A stretch of 64,000 bases of DNA, taken from an uncultured Maribacter sp. GTDB taxonomy: Bacteria > Bacteroidota > Bacteroidia > Flavobacteriales > Flavobacteriaceae. How positions within the stretch are numbered: position 1 is the stretch's first letter; every line of letters starts with the position of its first letter. Location of the stretch: contig NZ_CANMBB010000002.1 of the NCBI RefSeq assembly GCF_947495965.1, positions 62,001-126,000 of the forward strand, read 5' to 3'. Below, in pieces: positions 47,098 through 56,092 of this stretch. The notes under the pieces were generated by a model. The model had not been told where the DNA came from, did not search any database, and saw only the letters and a program-made list of their open reading frames with translations. The position numbers were made by a program, and so were the translations under genes.

Positions 47098-47105
47098 TAA
47101 ATTTG
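47098..47105 (+). promoter_or_regulatory. -7 box for the AlkD-type gene
   Basis: TAAATTTG, exact match, 24 bases before the start codon, directly after the CTCGAT-T-ATCGAG palindrome. Confidence 0.5.
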
Positions 47106-47129
47106 TATTTTAAGTTTGAAATTTTACTC

Positions 47130-47798
47130 ATGGAAGAATATATTAAGAGCCTTGAAAATGAATTTGCTAATAGTGCAGATAGCTTAGTTGCTACGCATCA
47201 AAAAGCGTACATGCGTGATCAATTTGATTATTATGGGTTAAAAACACCTATTAGAAGGGAAATTCAAAAACCTTTTTTAATTACATCTTACCTTCTTCCT
47301 AAAGAAGTGCTTCCAAAATTAATTAAAATCTTATGGAGTAAACCGCAAAGAGAGTTTCAGCATTTTGGACAAGAATTAGTGTTCAAATATATAAAAGCCC
47401 AAGAAGTAGAAGATATATTGCTTTATGAATATATGATTACAAATAAATCTTGGTGGGATACAGTAGATTTTATTGCGGTTAAATTATTAGGAGCTTATTT
47501 TAAAAAATTTCCTGAAACTAAAGATGCAACTATTAAAAAGTGGCTAAAGACTAATAATATTTGGCTACAACGGAGTGCTATACTTTTTCAATTAAAATAT
47601 AAAAAGGAATTAGATACATTAGTATTGCAAAATACAATTAATAGTTTGTTAGGTTCTAAAGAGTTTTTTATAAATAAGGCTATAGGTTGGATTTTAAGGG
47701 AATACAGTAGAACCAATCCTAACTGGGTTGTGGAATTTGTAGAGAATACAAATTTAGAGCCATTAAGTAGGAGAGAGGCATTAAGGTTATTAAAATAA
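47130..47798 (+). CDS. AlkD-type DNA glycosylase (DNA alkylation repair)
   Basis: 222 residues from ATG 47130; the extended TTG start is rejected because with the ATG the catalytic set falls at Trp109, Asp113, Arg148 and Trp187, the positions I recall for Bacillus cereus AlkD. The SWWDTVD and QRSAILFQL motifs carry these residues within HEAT-like helical repeats. AlkD excises alkylated bases without flipping them. The promoter box overlaps a palindrome, suggesting regulated expression; convergent with terC through a shared terminator. Confidence 0.92.
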   Translation: MEEYIKSLENEFANSADSLVATHQKAYMRDQFDYYGLKTPIRREIQKPFLITSYLLPKEVLPKLIKILWSKPQREFQHFGQELVFKYIKAQEVEDILLYEYMITNKSWWDTVDFIAVKLLGAYFKKFPETKDATIKKWLKTNNIWLQRSAILFQLKYKKELDTLVLQNTINSLLGSKEFFINKAIGWILREYSRTNPNWVVEFVENTNLEPLSRREALRLLK

Positions 47799-47833
47799 AA
47801 ACACCCTAGCAAATTATTTTACTAGGGTGTTTT
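47797..47833. terminator. Bidirectional terminator between AlkD and terC
   Basis: 12-base perfect stem AAAACACCCTAG / CTAGGGTGTTTT, 13-base loop. Confidence 0.88.
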
Positions 47834-47852
47834 TTTGTTTAGAAAAGTGAAA

Positions 47853-48665
47853 TTACTCTTCTATATTTTCAGTTACTCCTTTTTTATTTTTTTTCATTCT
47901 TAAATCAAAAAATTCTACCATTAAAGAAAAGGCTATAGTAAAGTACAAATATCCTTTTGGAATGGTGCCAACTTCATTGCCAAAAACAATTAAATGAGCA
48001 AGGTGTGCTGCTTCTGCAATAAGCATAAATCCAATTAATATTAAGAAAGATAGTCCAAGTATTTGTATGGACGGATGACGATTTACAAACTCCCCAACTG
48101 GGTTAGCAAATAACATCATTATGATCACAGAGACTACCACAGCAACAATCATTAAAATTAGTGCATCATTAGGATTTGGAGATATTCCATTGGTCATTCC
48201 AATAGCTGTTAAGATAGAATCAAAAGAGAAAACAATATTTATAACGGTTATTTGTACTATAGCGTTGCTTAATGTTTTAGAACGAGCTTTAGTTACCTCT
48301 CTTTCATCATGACCTTTATCTTCTACTTTTTCATGTATTTCTTTTGTACTCTTGTATAATAAGAATAATCCACCAGCAAAGAGAATTATTGCTTGTCCGC
48401 TAATACCGCCAGAAATCCAATCCAAGTCAATAACCCAGAAAGGCTTTTTCATAGAGGTTAGTAAGGATATACCAAAAAGAAGCACAATACGCATAGCCAT
48501 GGCCAATACTAAGCCTATGTTGGTTGCTTTTTTTCTTTGCGCAGGTTCTAATTTTCCTGCAGCAATAGATATGAAAATAATATTATCTATACCTAATACA
48601 ATTTCTAAAAAGGTTAAAGTTAAAAGGGCTATCCAAGCATCTGGATTAGAAAAAATTTCAAACAT
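47853..48665 (-). CDS. TerC-family membrane protein
   Basis: 270 residues with about seven membrane helices and the conserved acidic motifs LGIDNIIF (about 24-31) and FSFDSILTAIG (about 147-157), which are thought to bind metal ions. TerC proteins include manganese exporters and tellurite-resistance factors; the short form without extra domains here is common in Bacteroidota. The lipoprotein gene upstream ends 2 bases before its start, so they are probably co-transcribed. Confidence 0.9.
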   Translation of the reverse strand: MFEIFSNPDAWIALLTLTFLEIVLGIDNIIFISIAAGKLEPAQRKKATNIGLVLAMAMRIVLLFGISLLTSMKKPFWVIDLDWISGGISGQAIILFAGGLFLLYKSTKEIHEKVEDKGHDEREVTKARSKTLSNAIVQITVINIVFSFDSILTAIGMTNGISPNPNDALILMIVAVVVSVIIMMLFANPVGEFVNRHPSIQILGLSFLILIGFMLIAEAAHLAHLIVFGNEVGTIPKGYLYFTIAFSLMVEFFDLRMKKNKKGVTENIEE

Positions 48666-48667
48666 GG

Positions 48668-49045
48668 TTATTTAGTTTTTGTTGCGGTTCCTGTTCTTAC
48701 GATTAGTTTTTTATTGGTGTCTTTTACAGCATTCTTATATTCAAAAGTATAAGAATCTTTTGTGGTACTCAAAATTTTATAATGAATGGCAATATCATTA
48801 TTTAAATCTTTTAAAACAAATTCACAATCATTTAACCACCGTACGGAAGCACTGTCAATTTTATTATCATAATAATCTACACTGTAATCTTTGTCACGTA
48901 TAAATTTACCGGTTTTAGAAACTCCATTTATTTCATATGTAAACGTAAATTCTCCAGTTTTAAAATCACTACAGTTTCGTTCTGGTTGGTAACAAGAAAC
49001 AAAGGTTAATAATAGTAATAATATGCAGATTATCTTTTTTATCAT
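48668..49045 (-). CDS. Small conserved lipoprotein
   Basis: 125 residues: lipoprotein signal LLTFVSC (Cys about 18) and a beta-rich mature part with two further Cys (C25, and WLNDCEF). The family is conserved in flavobacteria and sometimes carries a topoisomerase label that the sequence does not support. First gene of a two-gene unit with terC. Function unknown; a role in envelope metal handling would fit the neighbour but is unproven. Confidence 0.72.
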   Translation of the reverse strand: MIKKIICILLLLLTFVSCYQPERNCSDFKTGEFTFTYEINGVSKTGKFIRDKDYSVDYYDNKIDSASVRWLNDCEFVLKDLNNDIAIHYKILSTTKDSYTFEYKNAVKDTNKKLIVRTGTATKTK

Positions 49046-49263
49046 AGTTTAAGAAAATAATTAAATTAATAAGTCTTGGTATAGATTAAAGGTGAAGTAT
49101 TTGTATATGTAAAATTAATTAAATATTTGATTTTCAATATATTGTATAAATATTTTTGTTTTTAACCATTTAAATAATTAATTACATAACAAAAAACACC
49201 TTATAGGTTGCAAATGTAATTTATATAGATTGTATTTTTACTAATTAAATTTAAGAATTTTAG

Positions 49264-50382
49264 ATGTTTACATCCATAGAGTATAAGAATATAAAAGAGA
49301 AATCTGTTACTGGTCGTTATGTAATTAATGAACAAATTTTCTCAGTTTTAGAAAAATTACCTTCAGAATTTAGTGTTTCTTATATTGGAGATTCTGTCCA
49401 AAAAAGAAAAATATATAGCGTTACTGTAGGTAATGGATCCAATAGAATTTTAATGTGGTCCCAAATGCATGGTAATGAATCTACCACTACAAAAGCAGTA
49501 TTAGATTTATTAAATTATTTACAACAAGATTCTAAAGAGGTAGATACTATAAAAGCTAATTGTACCCTACATATTATCCCTATGCTAAATCCAGATGGGG
49601 CGCATGCCTATACTAGAATAAATGCTAATGAGATTGATTTAAATAGAGATGCCCAAAACCAAACCCAGCCCGAGAGTACTATCTTAATGGCAGCGTATAA
49701 AAAGTTTAAACCAAACTATTGTTTTAATTTACATGATCAGCGTACTATTTTTAATGTGGGTACAACGAATAAGCCTGCAACGGTATCTTTTTTAGCTCCT
49801 GCACACAATGAAGAAAGAACTATTTCTAAAACTAGAGGAGTAAGTATGCAGTTAATTGTTGCTATGAATAGTGAGTTACAAAAAATAATACCAGGTCAAG
49901 TTGGAAGGTATGATGATGGGTTTAATGCAAATTGTGTGGGAGACACTTTTCAAATGCTACATATTCCAACAATACTTTTTGAGTCTGGTCATTACCCTAA
50001 CGATTATGAAAGGGAAACTACACGAGAACTTATATATATATCTTTACTAAAAGCAATTAGTACAATTAGTTTAGGTACCATTCCTAGTTATAGTCAAGAA
50101 GACTATACTACCATACCAGAAAACGGAAAACTTTTCTTTGATGTTTTAATAGGTAATGCAGAGAAAATTAACTCAAGTTTAGACCCAAATACAGATATAG
50201 GAATATTGTTTAAGGAAACTTTAATAAATGGTGTTCTTGAGTTTGTGCCAGCAATAGAAAAGGTTGGAAAATTAACAAAATCTTATTTTGGTCATAAAAC
50301 CTATAATTGTTTAAAAGAAGAAGAGTTGTTTATCCTAAAAAAGGAACCTTTCATAGAACTTTTAAAAGAATATATTGCATAA
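49264..50382 (+). CDS. M14-family zinc carboxypeptidase
   Basis: 372 residues. Zinc ligands HGNE (His and Glu, about 70-73) and LHDQR (His about 157), the substrate-binding EIDLNRDA segment and a general-base-like FESGHYPND Glu all match M14 peptidases. No signal peptide, so a cytoplasmic enzyme of the type that processes peptides or succinylated or aspartylated amino acids. Single gene upstream of a Lrp-type regulator. Confidence 0.86.
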   Translation: MFTSIEYKNIKEKSVTGRYVINEQIFSVLEKLPSEFSVSYIGDSVQKRKIYSVTVGNGSNRILMWSQMHGNESTTTKAVLDLLNYLQQDSKEVDTIKANCTLHIIPMLNPDGAHAYTRINANEIDLNRDAQNQTQPESTILMAAYKKFKPNYCFNLHDQRTIFNVGTTNKPATVSFLAPAHNEERTISKTRGVSMQLIVAMNSELQKIIPGQVGRYDDGFNANCVGDTFQMLHIPTILFESGHYPNDYERETTRELIYISLLKAISTISLGTIPSYSQEDYTTIPENGKLFFDVLIGNAEKINSSLDPNTDIGILFKETLINGVLEFVPAIEKVGKLTKSYFGHKTYNCLKEEELFILKKEPFIELLKEYIA

Positions 50383-50487
50383 TATGGTATTTAATTACCT
50401 AAACGTTACATTTTTGTTATAATAAGGCAACTTTTATTGAGTTTTCTATTGTAATTTATTATTTTCGCATTTAAACTATTTAAAACC

Positions 50488-50967
50488 ATGAGTAAAGTTA
50501 AGTTAGACGAGATAGACCACCAGATTCTAGATATGTTAATAGACAACACTAGAACACCATTTACAGATATAGCAAAGAAATTATTAATATCTGCTGGTAC
50601 TGTACATGTTAGGGTAAAGAAAATGGAAGAGGCAGGAATAATAAAAGGGTCCTCTTTAACTATAGATTATGTTAAGTTAGGATATTCTTTTATAGCTTAT
50701 GTTGGTGTTTTCTTGGAAAAAACGCACCAGACAAAATTTGTATTAGAGCGTTTAAATGAAATTCCAAATGTAACTGTTGCACATATTACTACAGGTAAGT
50801 TTAATATTTTCTGTAAAATTAGAGCAAAAGATACTACTCACGCTAAAAATATTATTTTCAAAATTGATGATATTGATGGAATTAGTAGAACAGAAACAAT
50901 GATTTCTTTAGAAGAAAGTATTAATGATAAAAAACGATTAATGCACAAAATTTTTAATGAACTTTAA
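50488..50967 (+). CDS. Lrp/AsnC-family transcriptional regulator
   Basis: 159 residues: N-terminal winged helix-turn-helix (about 5-60; ILDMLIDNTRTPFTDIAKKL, GTVHVRVKKMEEAG) and C-terminal AsnC ligand-binding domain (about 70-155; VGVFLEK, HITTGKFNIFCKIRA). Such proteins sense amino acids and act as octamers on many operons. No operator identified. Terminator follows. Confidence 0.94.
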   Translation: MSKVKLDEIDHQILDMLIDNTRTPFTDIAKKLLISAGTVHVRVKKMEEAGIIKGSSLTIDYVKLGYSFIAYVGVFLEKTHQTKFVLERLNEIPNVTVAHITTGKFNIFCKIRAKDTTHAKNIIFKIDDIDGISRTETMISLEESINDKKRLMHKIFNEL

Positions 50968-50990
50968 TAGCATTAATTACTATAAACTTA

Positions 50991-51021
50991 AATCCTAATT
51001 GAAATTACTTTAATTAGGATT
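50991..51021 (+). terminator. Terminator after the Lrp-type gene
   Basis: 10-base perfect stem AATCCTAATT / AATTAGGATT with an 11-base loop and a T run. Confidence 0.82.
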
Positions 51022-51036
51022 TTTTATTTATTAAAA

Positions 51037-51552
51037 ATGAAAAAATCGGATTTATTAGAAGTAGAGTATAAAGAATTTTATGCTACCTATTTAAACGCTA
51101 TTGAGGATGTAGAGCTTATGTCTGAATTGCTTAATGGAAAAAAACAGTTTCTAGATTTAGTAGAAACTATAGATGCTGCTAAATTTTCTTATGCCTATGG
51201 TAAAGATAAATGGACAGTGGCAGAAGTTTTGCTACATATTATAGATACAGAAAGGGTTTTTCAATATAGAGCACTATGTTTTTGTAGAAATGATAAAACA
51301 GCTTTACCAGGATTTAATGAAAATGATTATGCAAAAGAAGTTTCCGTTGCGAATAGAAATAAAGAAAATATAGTTGAGGAATTTCTTGCTGTAAGAGAAT
51401 CTACAATTGCATTATTTAAGAATAGTACTAAAGAGCAGCTCTTGCACACAGGTACTGCAAGTAACATACAATGGAGTGTTGGCGGATTAGGATTTGTTAT
51501 TTGCGGTCACCAAAAACACCATATGAAAATTTTAGAAGAAAGGTATTTTTAG
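51037..51552 (+). CDS. DinB-like superfamily protein
   Basis: 171 residues forming a four-helix bundle: the metal His triad is suggested by VLLHIIDTE (His about 67) and GHQKHH (about 158-163), the usual DinB/YfiT placement. The family includes thiol S-transferases and metal hydrolases; no substrate can be named. It follows the Lrp gene after a terminator, so it probably has its own promoter. Confidence 0.86.
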   Translation: MKKSDLLEVEYKEFYATYLNAIEDVELMSELLNGKKQFLDLVETIDAAKFSYAYGKDKWTVAEVLLHIIDTERVFQYRALCFCRNDKTALPGFNENDYAKEVSVANRNKENIVEEFLAVRESTIALFKNSTKEQLLHTGTASNIQWSVGGLGFVICGHQKHHMKILEERYF

Positions 51553-51553
51553 T

Positions 51554-51880
51554 CTATTCTATTTCTTTCTCTAAAGAATCTGAATCTATATCTAATTGCA
51601 TATTGGAAGCGTCTACTTCCTCTATAGTATTTGTAGTATTAGGTTCTAGTTCTTTTTCTACGTTGTCTTCAAAATTTGCAATAAAGTTAGATAAGCTTTT
51701 ACTAATTTTTACTAAATAAATTGTGTCTTCTGTTTTTAGCTCAACAGTTTCTATAATTTCACCATTTATATTTTTAAAAATTATAATATCATCATCTCCA
51801 TACCCATGAGGGTATGTTTCAATTAATAGGGAAACAATACTGTGGTCTAATTTTTTGTAATCTACAAGTTTGCGTAACAT
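51554..51880 (-). CDS. Hypothetical acidic protein conserved in flavobacteria
   Basis: 108 residues, no signal peptide or membrane helix. N-terminal segment is basic and hydrophobic (MLRKLVDYKKLDHSIVSLLIE), followed by strands around HGYGDDDIIIF and a very acidic tail (Glu/Asp-rich). Function unknown. Convergent with the DinB-like gene with one base between stops. Upstream of it lies a gap to aroB. Confidence 0.7.
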   Translation of the reverse strand: MLRKLVDYKKLDHSIVSLLIETYPHGYGDDDIIIFKNINGEIIETVELKTEDTIYLVKISKSLSNFIANFEDNVEKELEPNTTNTIEEVDASNMQLDIDSDSLEKEIE

Positions 51881-51977
51881 AATGTATAGGTTTGGTTTTT
51901 ATACTACCGAATCTATATAATTTATGTATTACTTTTTTTAAAGAGTTGTAAAATGAAGAATTTAGTGTATGAATCTC

Positions 51978-53039
51978 TTATTCTTTGTAGTAAGAAAAAG
52001 CTTCGGAAAATAATTCATCTTTAATTTTAATGTCATAGACAGCTTCGCCAATACTTTTTAGTAAAACAAAATTAATGTTACCGTGAGAATTTTTCTTATC
52101 AAAAATTAAAAGCTTTAAAATGCTTTTAATTCCTTCTTCTGTAAACTCAATTTTTTTATACCTGCTTAAAAAAGTTTCTTTAATGTCTTCTAATTCACTT
52201 TTAGGTAGTCCTGTTAGTATATAAGAAAGGTATCCTTCTAAAATCATTCCAATTGCAATTGCCTCTCCATGTAAAAGTGTTGGTAATTCTTCACTCTCTA
52301 GATAATGAGATTCAATGGCATGTCCTAGTGTATGGCCAAAATTTAATATTTTACGTAGGTTTTGTTCTGTTGGGTCAATGGTAACAACATCATTCTTAAT
52401 AATAACAGAATCATGTATGTGTGCTTCCATTTCTTTGTAAGATGTTATTTTTTTAAGTTCTTCCCAATAGTTTTTGTCTTTAATAAGACCATGTTTTAGC
52501 ATCTCTGCAAAGCCACTTTCTATTTGCCTAGCTTCTAAAGTTTGTAAAAATTCTGGAACAATAAGTACCATTTGCGGTTGGTTTATAACTCCAATTTGGT
52601 TTTTTAATGGCCCTAAATCAACACCAGTTTTGCCACCTACAGATGCATCTACCATAGAAAGTAATGTAGTAGGTATGTTAATAAAATTAATTCCTCTTTT
52701 AAAAGTAGAAGCTACAAAGCCACCTAAATCTGTAAGAACGCCACCTCCTAAGTTTAAAAGAATACTCTTACGGTCTCCGCCAAGTTCAGAAAGCGCGCTC
52801 CAAACTCCTGTGCAAGTTTCTATGTTTTTATTTTCTTCACCAGATTCTATTTCTATAATTTCAAATGCATAGTCCCCAGTAATTTGAGACATAAAGGCAG
52901 GTAAACAATGCTCATGCGTATTTTCATCTACCATAATAAATATAGTAGAATATGCTTTATCTTCTAAATGCGTATTTAGAGCATTAAAAGCATCTGTGTT
53001 AAAATGTATAGAATAAGATGTTGTGGTAATAGAGTTCAT
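51978..53039 (-). CDS. aroB: 3-Dehydroquinate synthase
   Basis: 353 residues. NAD- and zinc-dependent cyclisation of DAHP in the shikimate pathway. Motifs: GGGVLTDLGGFVASTFKRG (about 98-116), SVGGKTGVD and NFGHTLGHAIE with zinc His residues. Full length, normal for the family. Confidence 0.96.
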   Translation of the reverse strand: MNSITTTSYSIHFNTDAFNALNTHLEDKAYSTIFIMVDENTHEHCLPAFMSQITGDYAFEIIEIESGEENKNIETCTGVWSALSELGGDRKSILLNLGGGVLTDLGGFVASTFKRGINFINIPTTLLSMVDASVGGKTGVDLGPLKNQIGVINQPQMVLIVPEFLQTLEARQIESGFAEMLKHGLIKDKNYWEELKKITSYKEMEAHIHDSVIIKNDVVTIDPTEQNLRKILNFGHTLGHAIESHYLESEELPTLLHGEAIAIGMILEGYLSYILTGLPKSELEDIKETFLSRYKKIEFTEEGIKSILKLLIFDKKNSHGNINFVLLKSIGEAVYDIKIKDELFSEAFSYYKE

Positions 53040-53143
53040 AGTTGTAATTAAGTTTTTCTCTAAAGTTTTTCAAAGAAAAATATTTTTTTAATAGCTCGCA
53101 AAATAAAGCTTATTTTAAATGAAATGGTTGTAAAAAGTGTTAT

Positions 53144-53151
53144 TATATTTG
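53144..53151 (+). promoter_or_regulatory. -7 box for proline dehydrogenase
   Basis: TATATTTG, exact match, 22 bases before the start codon. Confidence 0.5.
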
Positions 53152-53173
53152 ATGTTGACTAATTTTTTAATAA

Positions 53174-54340
53174 ATGAAACATATTTTTGAGAATACCGCA
53201 ACGGCATTTGCCTTAAAAACGGATTCGGAATTAGAAAGAGCCTATTTTCTTTTTAAAATGATTGCAAATGAACCTCTTGTAAAAATGGGTACATTAATGA
53301 CAAATTTTGCAATTAAAGCGCATTTACCAGTAGAAGGTTTAATAAGAGCTACAGTTTTTGACCACTTTTGTGGTGGTGTAAATGAGGAAGATTGTTTACC
53401 TGTGGTAGATAAAATGTGGGGAAAAGGAGTTTGTTCTGTTTTGGATTACTCAGTAGAAGGAAAAGAGGAAGAAGCTACATTTGACGAAGCTTTACATAAA
53501 ATTTTAAAGATTTTAAATTTTGTAAAAGAATTAGATTCTATTCCCTTTGCAGTATTTAAACCTACTGGTTTTGGAAGATTTGCATTGTTCCAAAAAGTGT
53601 CTAGTAACACAGTACTAACTGCAGAAGAAAAAGTAGAGTGGGAGCGTGTTGTTAAAAGGTTTGACACGGTTTGCAAAAAAGCTTATGATATGGAAGTAGC
53701 TTTGTTAATAGATGGTGAGGAAAGTTGGATGCAAAATGCAGCAGACCAATTGGTAGAAGATATGATGGCAAAATATAATACTGAAAAAGCGGTAGTGTTT
53801 AATACGCTGCAAATGTATAGATGGGACCGTTTGGAGTATTTAGAAGGGTTATATAAAAGAGCTAAAGAGAAAGGTTTTTTGGTGGGTTTAAAAGTAGTAC
53901 GTGGTGCTTATTTAGAGAAAGAAAATACTAGAGCAAAAGAAAAAGGGTACCCAACACCAATTTGTGCTAGTAAAAAAGATACCGATATTAATTTTGATGC
54001 TGCAGTTAGCTATATATTAGATAATTTAGATGTTATTTCTCTTTTCTGCGGCACACATAATGAAGCTAGTAGTTATGCTTTAATAGAACTTTTAAAGGAA
54101 AAAAATATAGAAAAATCAGACACTAGAGTTTGGTTTGGGCAACTCTATGGTATGAGCGACCATATATCTTTTAATTTGGCTGCTGAAGGTTATAATGTTG
54201 CTAAATATTTACCTTTTGGTCCAGTAAGAGATGTTATGCCGTATTTAATACGTAGGGCAGAGGAAAACACATCTGTAGCGGGGCAAACTACAAGAGAATT
54301 AACCTTGTTAAAAGAAGAACGAAAGAGAAGGAAAATTTAG
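53174..54340 (+). CDS. Proline dehydrogenase
   Basis: 388 residues, FAD-dependent PRODH barrel. Motifs: GLKVVRGAYLEKE, GTHNEAS and GQLYGMSDHI; C-terminal YLPFGPVRDVMPYLIRRAEEN contains the substrate Arg pair. Oxidises proline to pyrroline-5-carboxylate and feeds electrons to quinone. Monofunctional, no P5C dehydrogenase domain. Converges with a small hypothetical gene with a 4-base overlap. Confidence 0.94.
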   Translation: MKHIFENTATAFALKTDSELERAYFLFKMIANEPLVKMGTLMTNFAIKAHLPVEGLIRATVFDHFCGGVNEEDCLPVVDKMWGKGVCSVLDYSVEGKEEEATFDEALHKILKILNFVKELDSIPFAVFKPTGFGRFALFQKVSSNTVLTAEEKVEWERVVKRFDTVCKKAYDMEVALLIDGEESWMQNAADQLVEDMMAKYNTEKAVVFNTLQMYRWDRLEYLEGLYKRAKEKGFLVGLKVVRGAYLEKENTRAKEKGYPTPICASKKDTDINFDAAVSYILDNLDVISLFCGTHNEASSYALIELLKEKNIEKSDTRVWFGQLYGMSDHISFNLAAEGYNVAKYLPFGPVRDVMPYLIRRAEENTSVAGQTTRELTLLKEERKRRKI

Positions 54341-54723
54341 TAAACAAGTTTACTTATTTGTGCTTTGTCTTTACAATTTTTTACGGTTAAAATAGCTTCT
54401 TTTCCATGTAATTCACCTTCTATAAGATAAGTTTTACATGGATTAGATTTAGTATCACTATTTCCAAAGTCTACATCTCCGTTGATTAAGAAAAAAGCAA
54501 TATCTGTAGAGTCTAATTCTTTATTTAAAAGCAAGGTGCTTATTTCTTCGGAGTAGTGTAACGGTTTAGAACGTATGTCTTTTAGTGTTCTACAATTTGG
54601 TAAATAACAAAAAGATAAACTGGTACCTGTTTCATCCGATTTTTTTTTGAAGAAAAAAGTTAAACAAACAATACCTAATGATAGGCCAAAAACAAAGTAA
54701 CCTAAACGCTTTAAAAATGCCAT
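54337..54723 (-). CDS. DUF4258-like single-span protein
   Basis: 128 residues: N-terminal membrane helix (about 8-26), then a small domain with cysteines in SFCYLPNCRTL, SNPCKTYLIEG and KNCKD. It resembles proteins labelled DUF4258 that commonly lie beside alanine dehydrogenase in flavobacteria (from memory). It starts one base downstream of the ald stop, so it is read with it. Confidence 0.72.
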   Translation of the reverse strand: MAFLKRLGYFVFGLSLGIVCLTFFFKKKSDETGTSLSFCYLPNCRTLKDIRSKPLHYSEEISTLLLNKELDSTDIAFFLINGDVDFGNSDTKSNPCKTYLIEGELHGKEAILTVKNCKDKAQISKLVY

Positions 54724-54724
54724 A

Positions 54725-55924
54725 TTAAAAAATCAGAAAATTGATGTCGCTATACTGTAAGTCAAACCATTCGCCTACAGATTTATTGGTTAAAATTCCG
54801 TGGTAAAGATACAGACCATTTCTAAGACCTTTGTCAAAACGCAAAGAATTTTCTATTCCCCCATCTTCTCCAATTTTTAGTAGATAAGGCGTAAAAATAT
54901 TACTAATAGATACCGATGCAGTTTTTGGGTATCTAGAAGGTATATTTGGAACACAGTAATGCACCACACCAAATTTTTCTACAGTAGGTTTGTTATGGCA
55001 AGTAACCTCACTAGTTTCAAAGCAACCACCCATGTCTATACTAACATCTATAATTACAGCACCTTTTTTCATGTGTTCTACCATAGTACTAGAAACTACC
55101 ACCGGTGAGCGGTCTTTACCTCTTGTTGCACCAATTGCAACATCACATCTTTTTAGGGCTTTTAATAAATTTTTTGGTTGTATCGTTGAAGTATATATAG
55201 TCTGGTTTAGATTTGTTTGTATATTTCTAAGCTTGGTAATAGAGTTGTCAAAAACTTTAATATTAGCACCCAAGCCAATAGCAGACCTTGCAGCAAATTC
55301 ACCAACCGTACCAGCACCAATAATTACAACTTCTACAGGAGGTACACCACTAATATTTCCAAACATTAAACCTTTACCTTCATTGGTAACCGCCATTAAC
55401 TCAGAAGCTATTAATACTGATGATATTCCTGCAATTTCACTTAAAGAACGTACAGCAGGGTATTTACCATCTTCATCACGTATATATTCAAAAGCAATGG
55501 CAGTAATTCTCTTTTTTGCCAATGCTTCAAAATATCGTTTTTCTTGTATTTTTATTTGTAATGCAGATATAATAGTTGCTTGCGGATTTAACATTTCTAT
55601 TTCTGCTAAAGTTGGTGGCTCTACTTTTAATAGCAGTGGACAAGAAAATACTTTTTTAGTGTCTTTAGTAATTTCCGCACCAGCATTAGTGTATTCTATA
55701 TCTGTAAAATTTGCACCTTCGCCAGCGCCAGCTTCTATTAATATTCTATGGCCGTTGGCAGTTATTGCATTTACAGCATCTGGGGTTAAACAAATTCTTT
55801 TTTCTTGATTTTGATTTTCTTTTGGTATACCAATAAAAAGTTCTCCTTTTTGTTTTAAAACTTCTAATGTTTCTTCTTGTGGTAAGAGTTGTTGTTTACT
55901 AAAAGGAGATGTTGGTAAATCCAT
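54725..55924 (-). CDS. ald: Alanine dehydrogenase
   Basis: 399 residues from ATG 55924; the longer start at 55960 would put a hydrophobic 12-residue extension on a cytoplasmic enzyme and lies inside the promoter box at 55958-55965. N-terminal GIPKEN and KRICLTPDAV, the NAD motif VVIIGAGTVGEFAARSA (about 198-214) and the catalytic VIIDVSIDMGGCFETS (around residues 296-311) mark the alanine dehydrogenase/transhydrogenase family. Converts alanine to pyruvate and ammonia. A transhydrogenase-like alternative is less likely without a beta subunit. Confidence 0.9.
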   Translation of the reverse strand: MDLPTSPFSKQQLLPQEETLEVLKQKGELFIGIPKENQNQEKRICLTPDAVNAITANGHRILIEAGAGEGANFTDIEYTNAGAEITKDTKKVFSCPLLLKVEPPTLAEIEMLNPQATIISALQIKIQEKRYFEALAKKRITAIAFEYIRDEDGKYPAVRSLSEIAGISSVLIASELMAVTNEGKGLMFGNISGVPPVEVVIIGAGTVGEFAARSAIGLGANIKVFDNSITKLRNIQTNLNQTIYTSTIQPKNLLKALKRCDVAIGATRGKDRSPVVVSSTMVEHMKKGAVIIDVSIDMGGCFETSEVTCHNKPTVEKFGVVHYCVPNIPSRYPKTASVSISNIFTPYLLKIGEDGGIENSLRFDKGLRNGLYLYHGILTNKSVGEWFDLQYSDINFLIF

Positions 55925-55957
55925 ATAAATAAGCAATAAAATTAATGGTGTTAATAT

Positions 55958-55965
55958 CAAATTTA
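55958..55965 (-). promoter_or_regulatory. -7 box for ald
   Basis: TAAATTTG on the minus strand, exact match. It places the message start near 55952 and supports the start codon at 55924. Confidence 0.55.
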
Positions 55966-56080
55966 CAACTTTTAATGAAATAATTAAGTACTATAAAAAT
56001 CATAAAATCATTGTAGTGCTATACTATTTTTATTAATGCTCTTTTATTCTATAATTATTTTATGTGATTAAGATTATAAC

Positions 56081-56088
56081 TAATTTTG
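56081..56088 (+). promoter_or_regulatory. -7 box immediately before a start codon
   Basis: TAATTTTG, exact match, only 4 bases from the ATG at 56093, so the transcript may be leaderless. Confidence 0.45.
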
Positions 56089-56092
56089 TTTC

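Noticed and set aside
48668-49045. DNA topoisomerase fragment
   Set aside because: It has a lipoprotein signal and no topoisomerase motif; real parE and parC are at 36886-41464.
54990-55808. 272-codon plus-strand open frame opposite ald
   Set aside because: It is the antisense shadow of alanine dehydrogenase, with hydrophobic low-complexity translation and no conserved motif.
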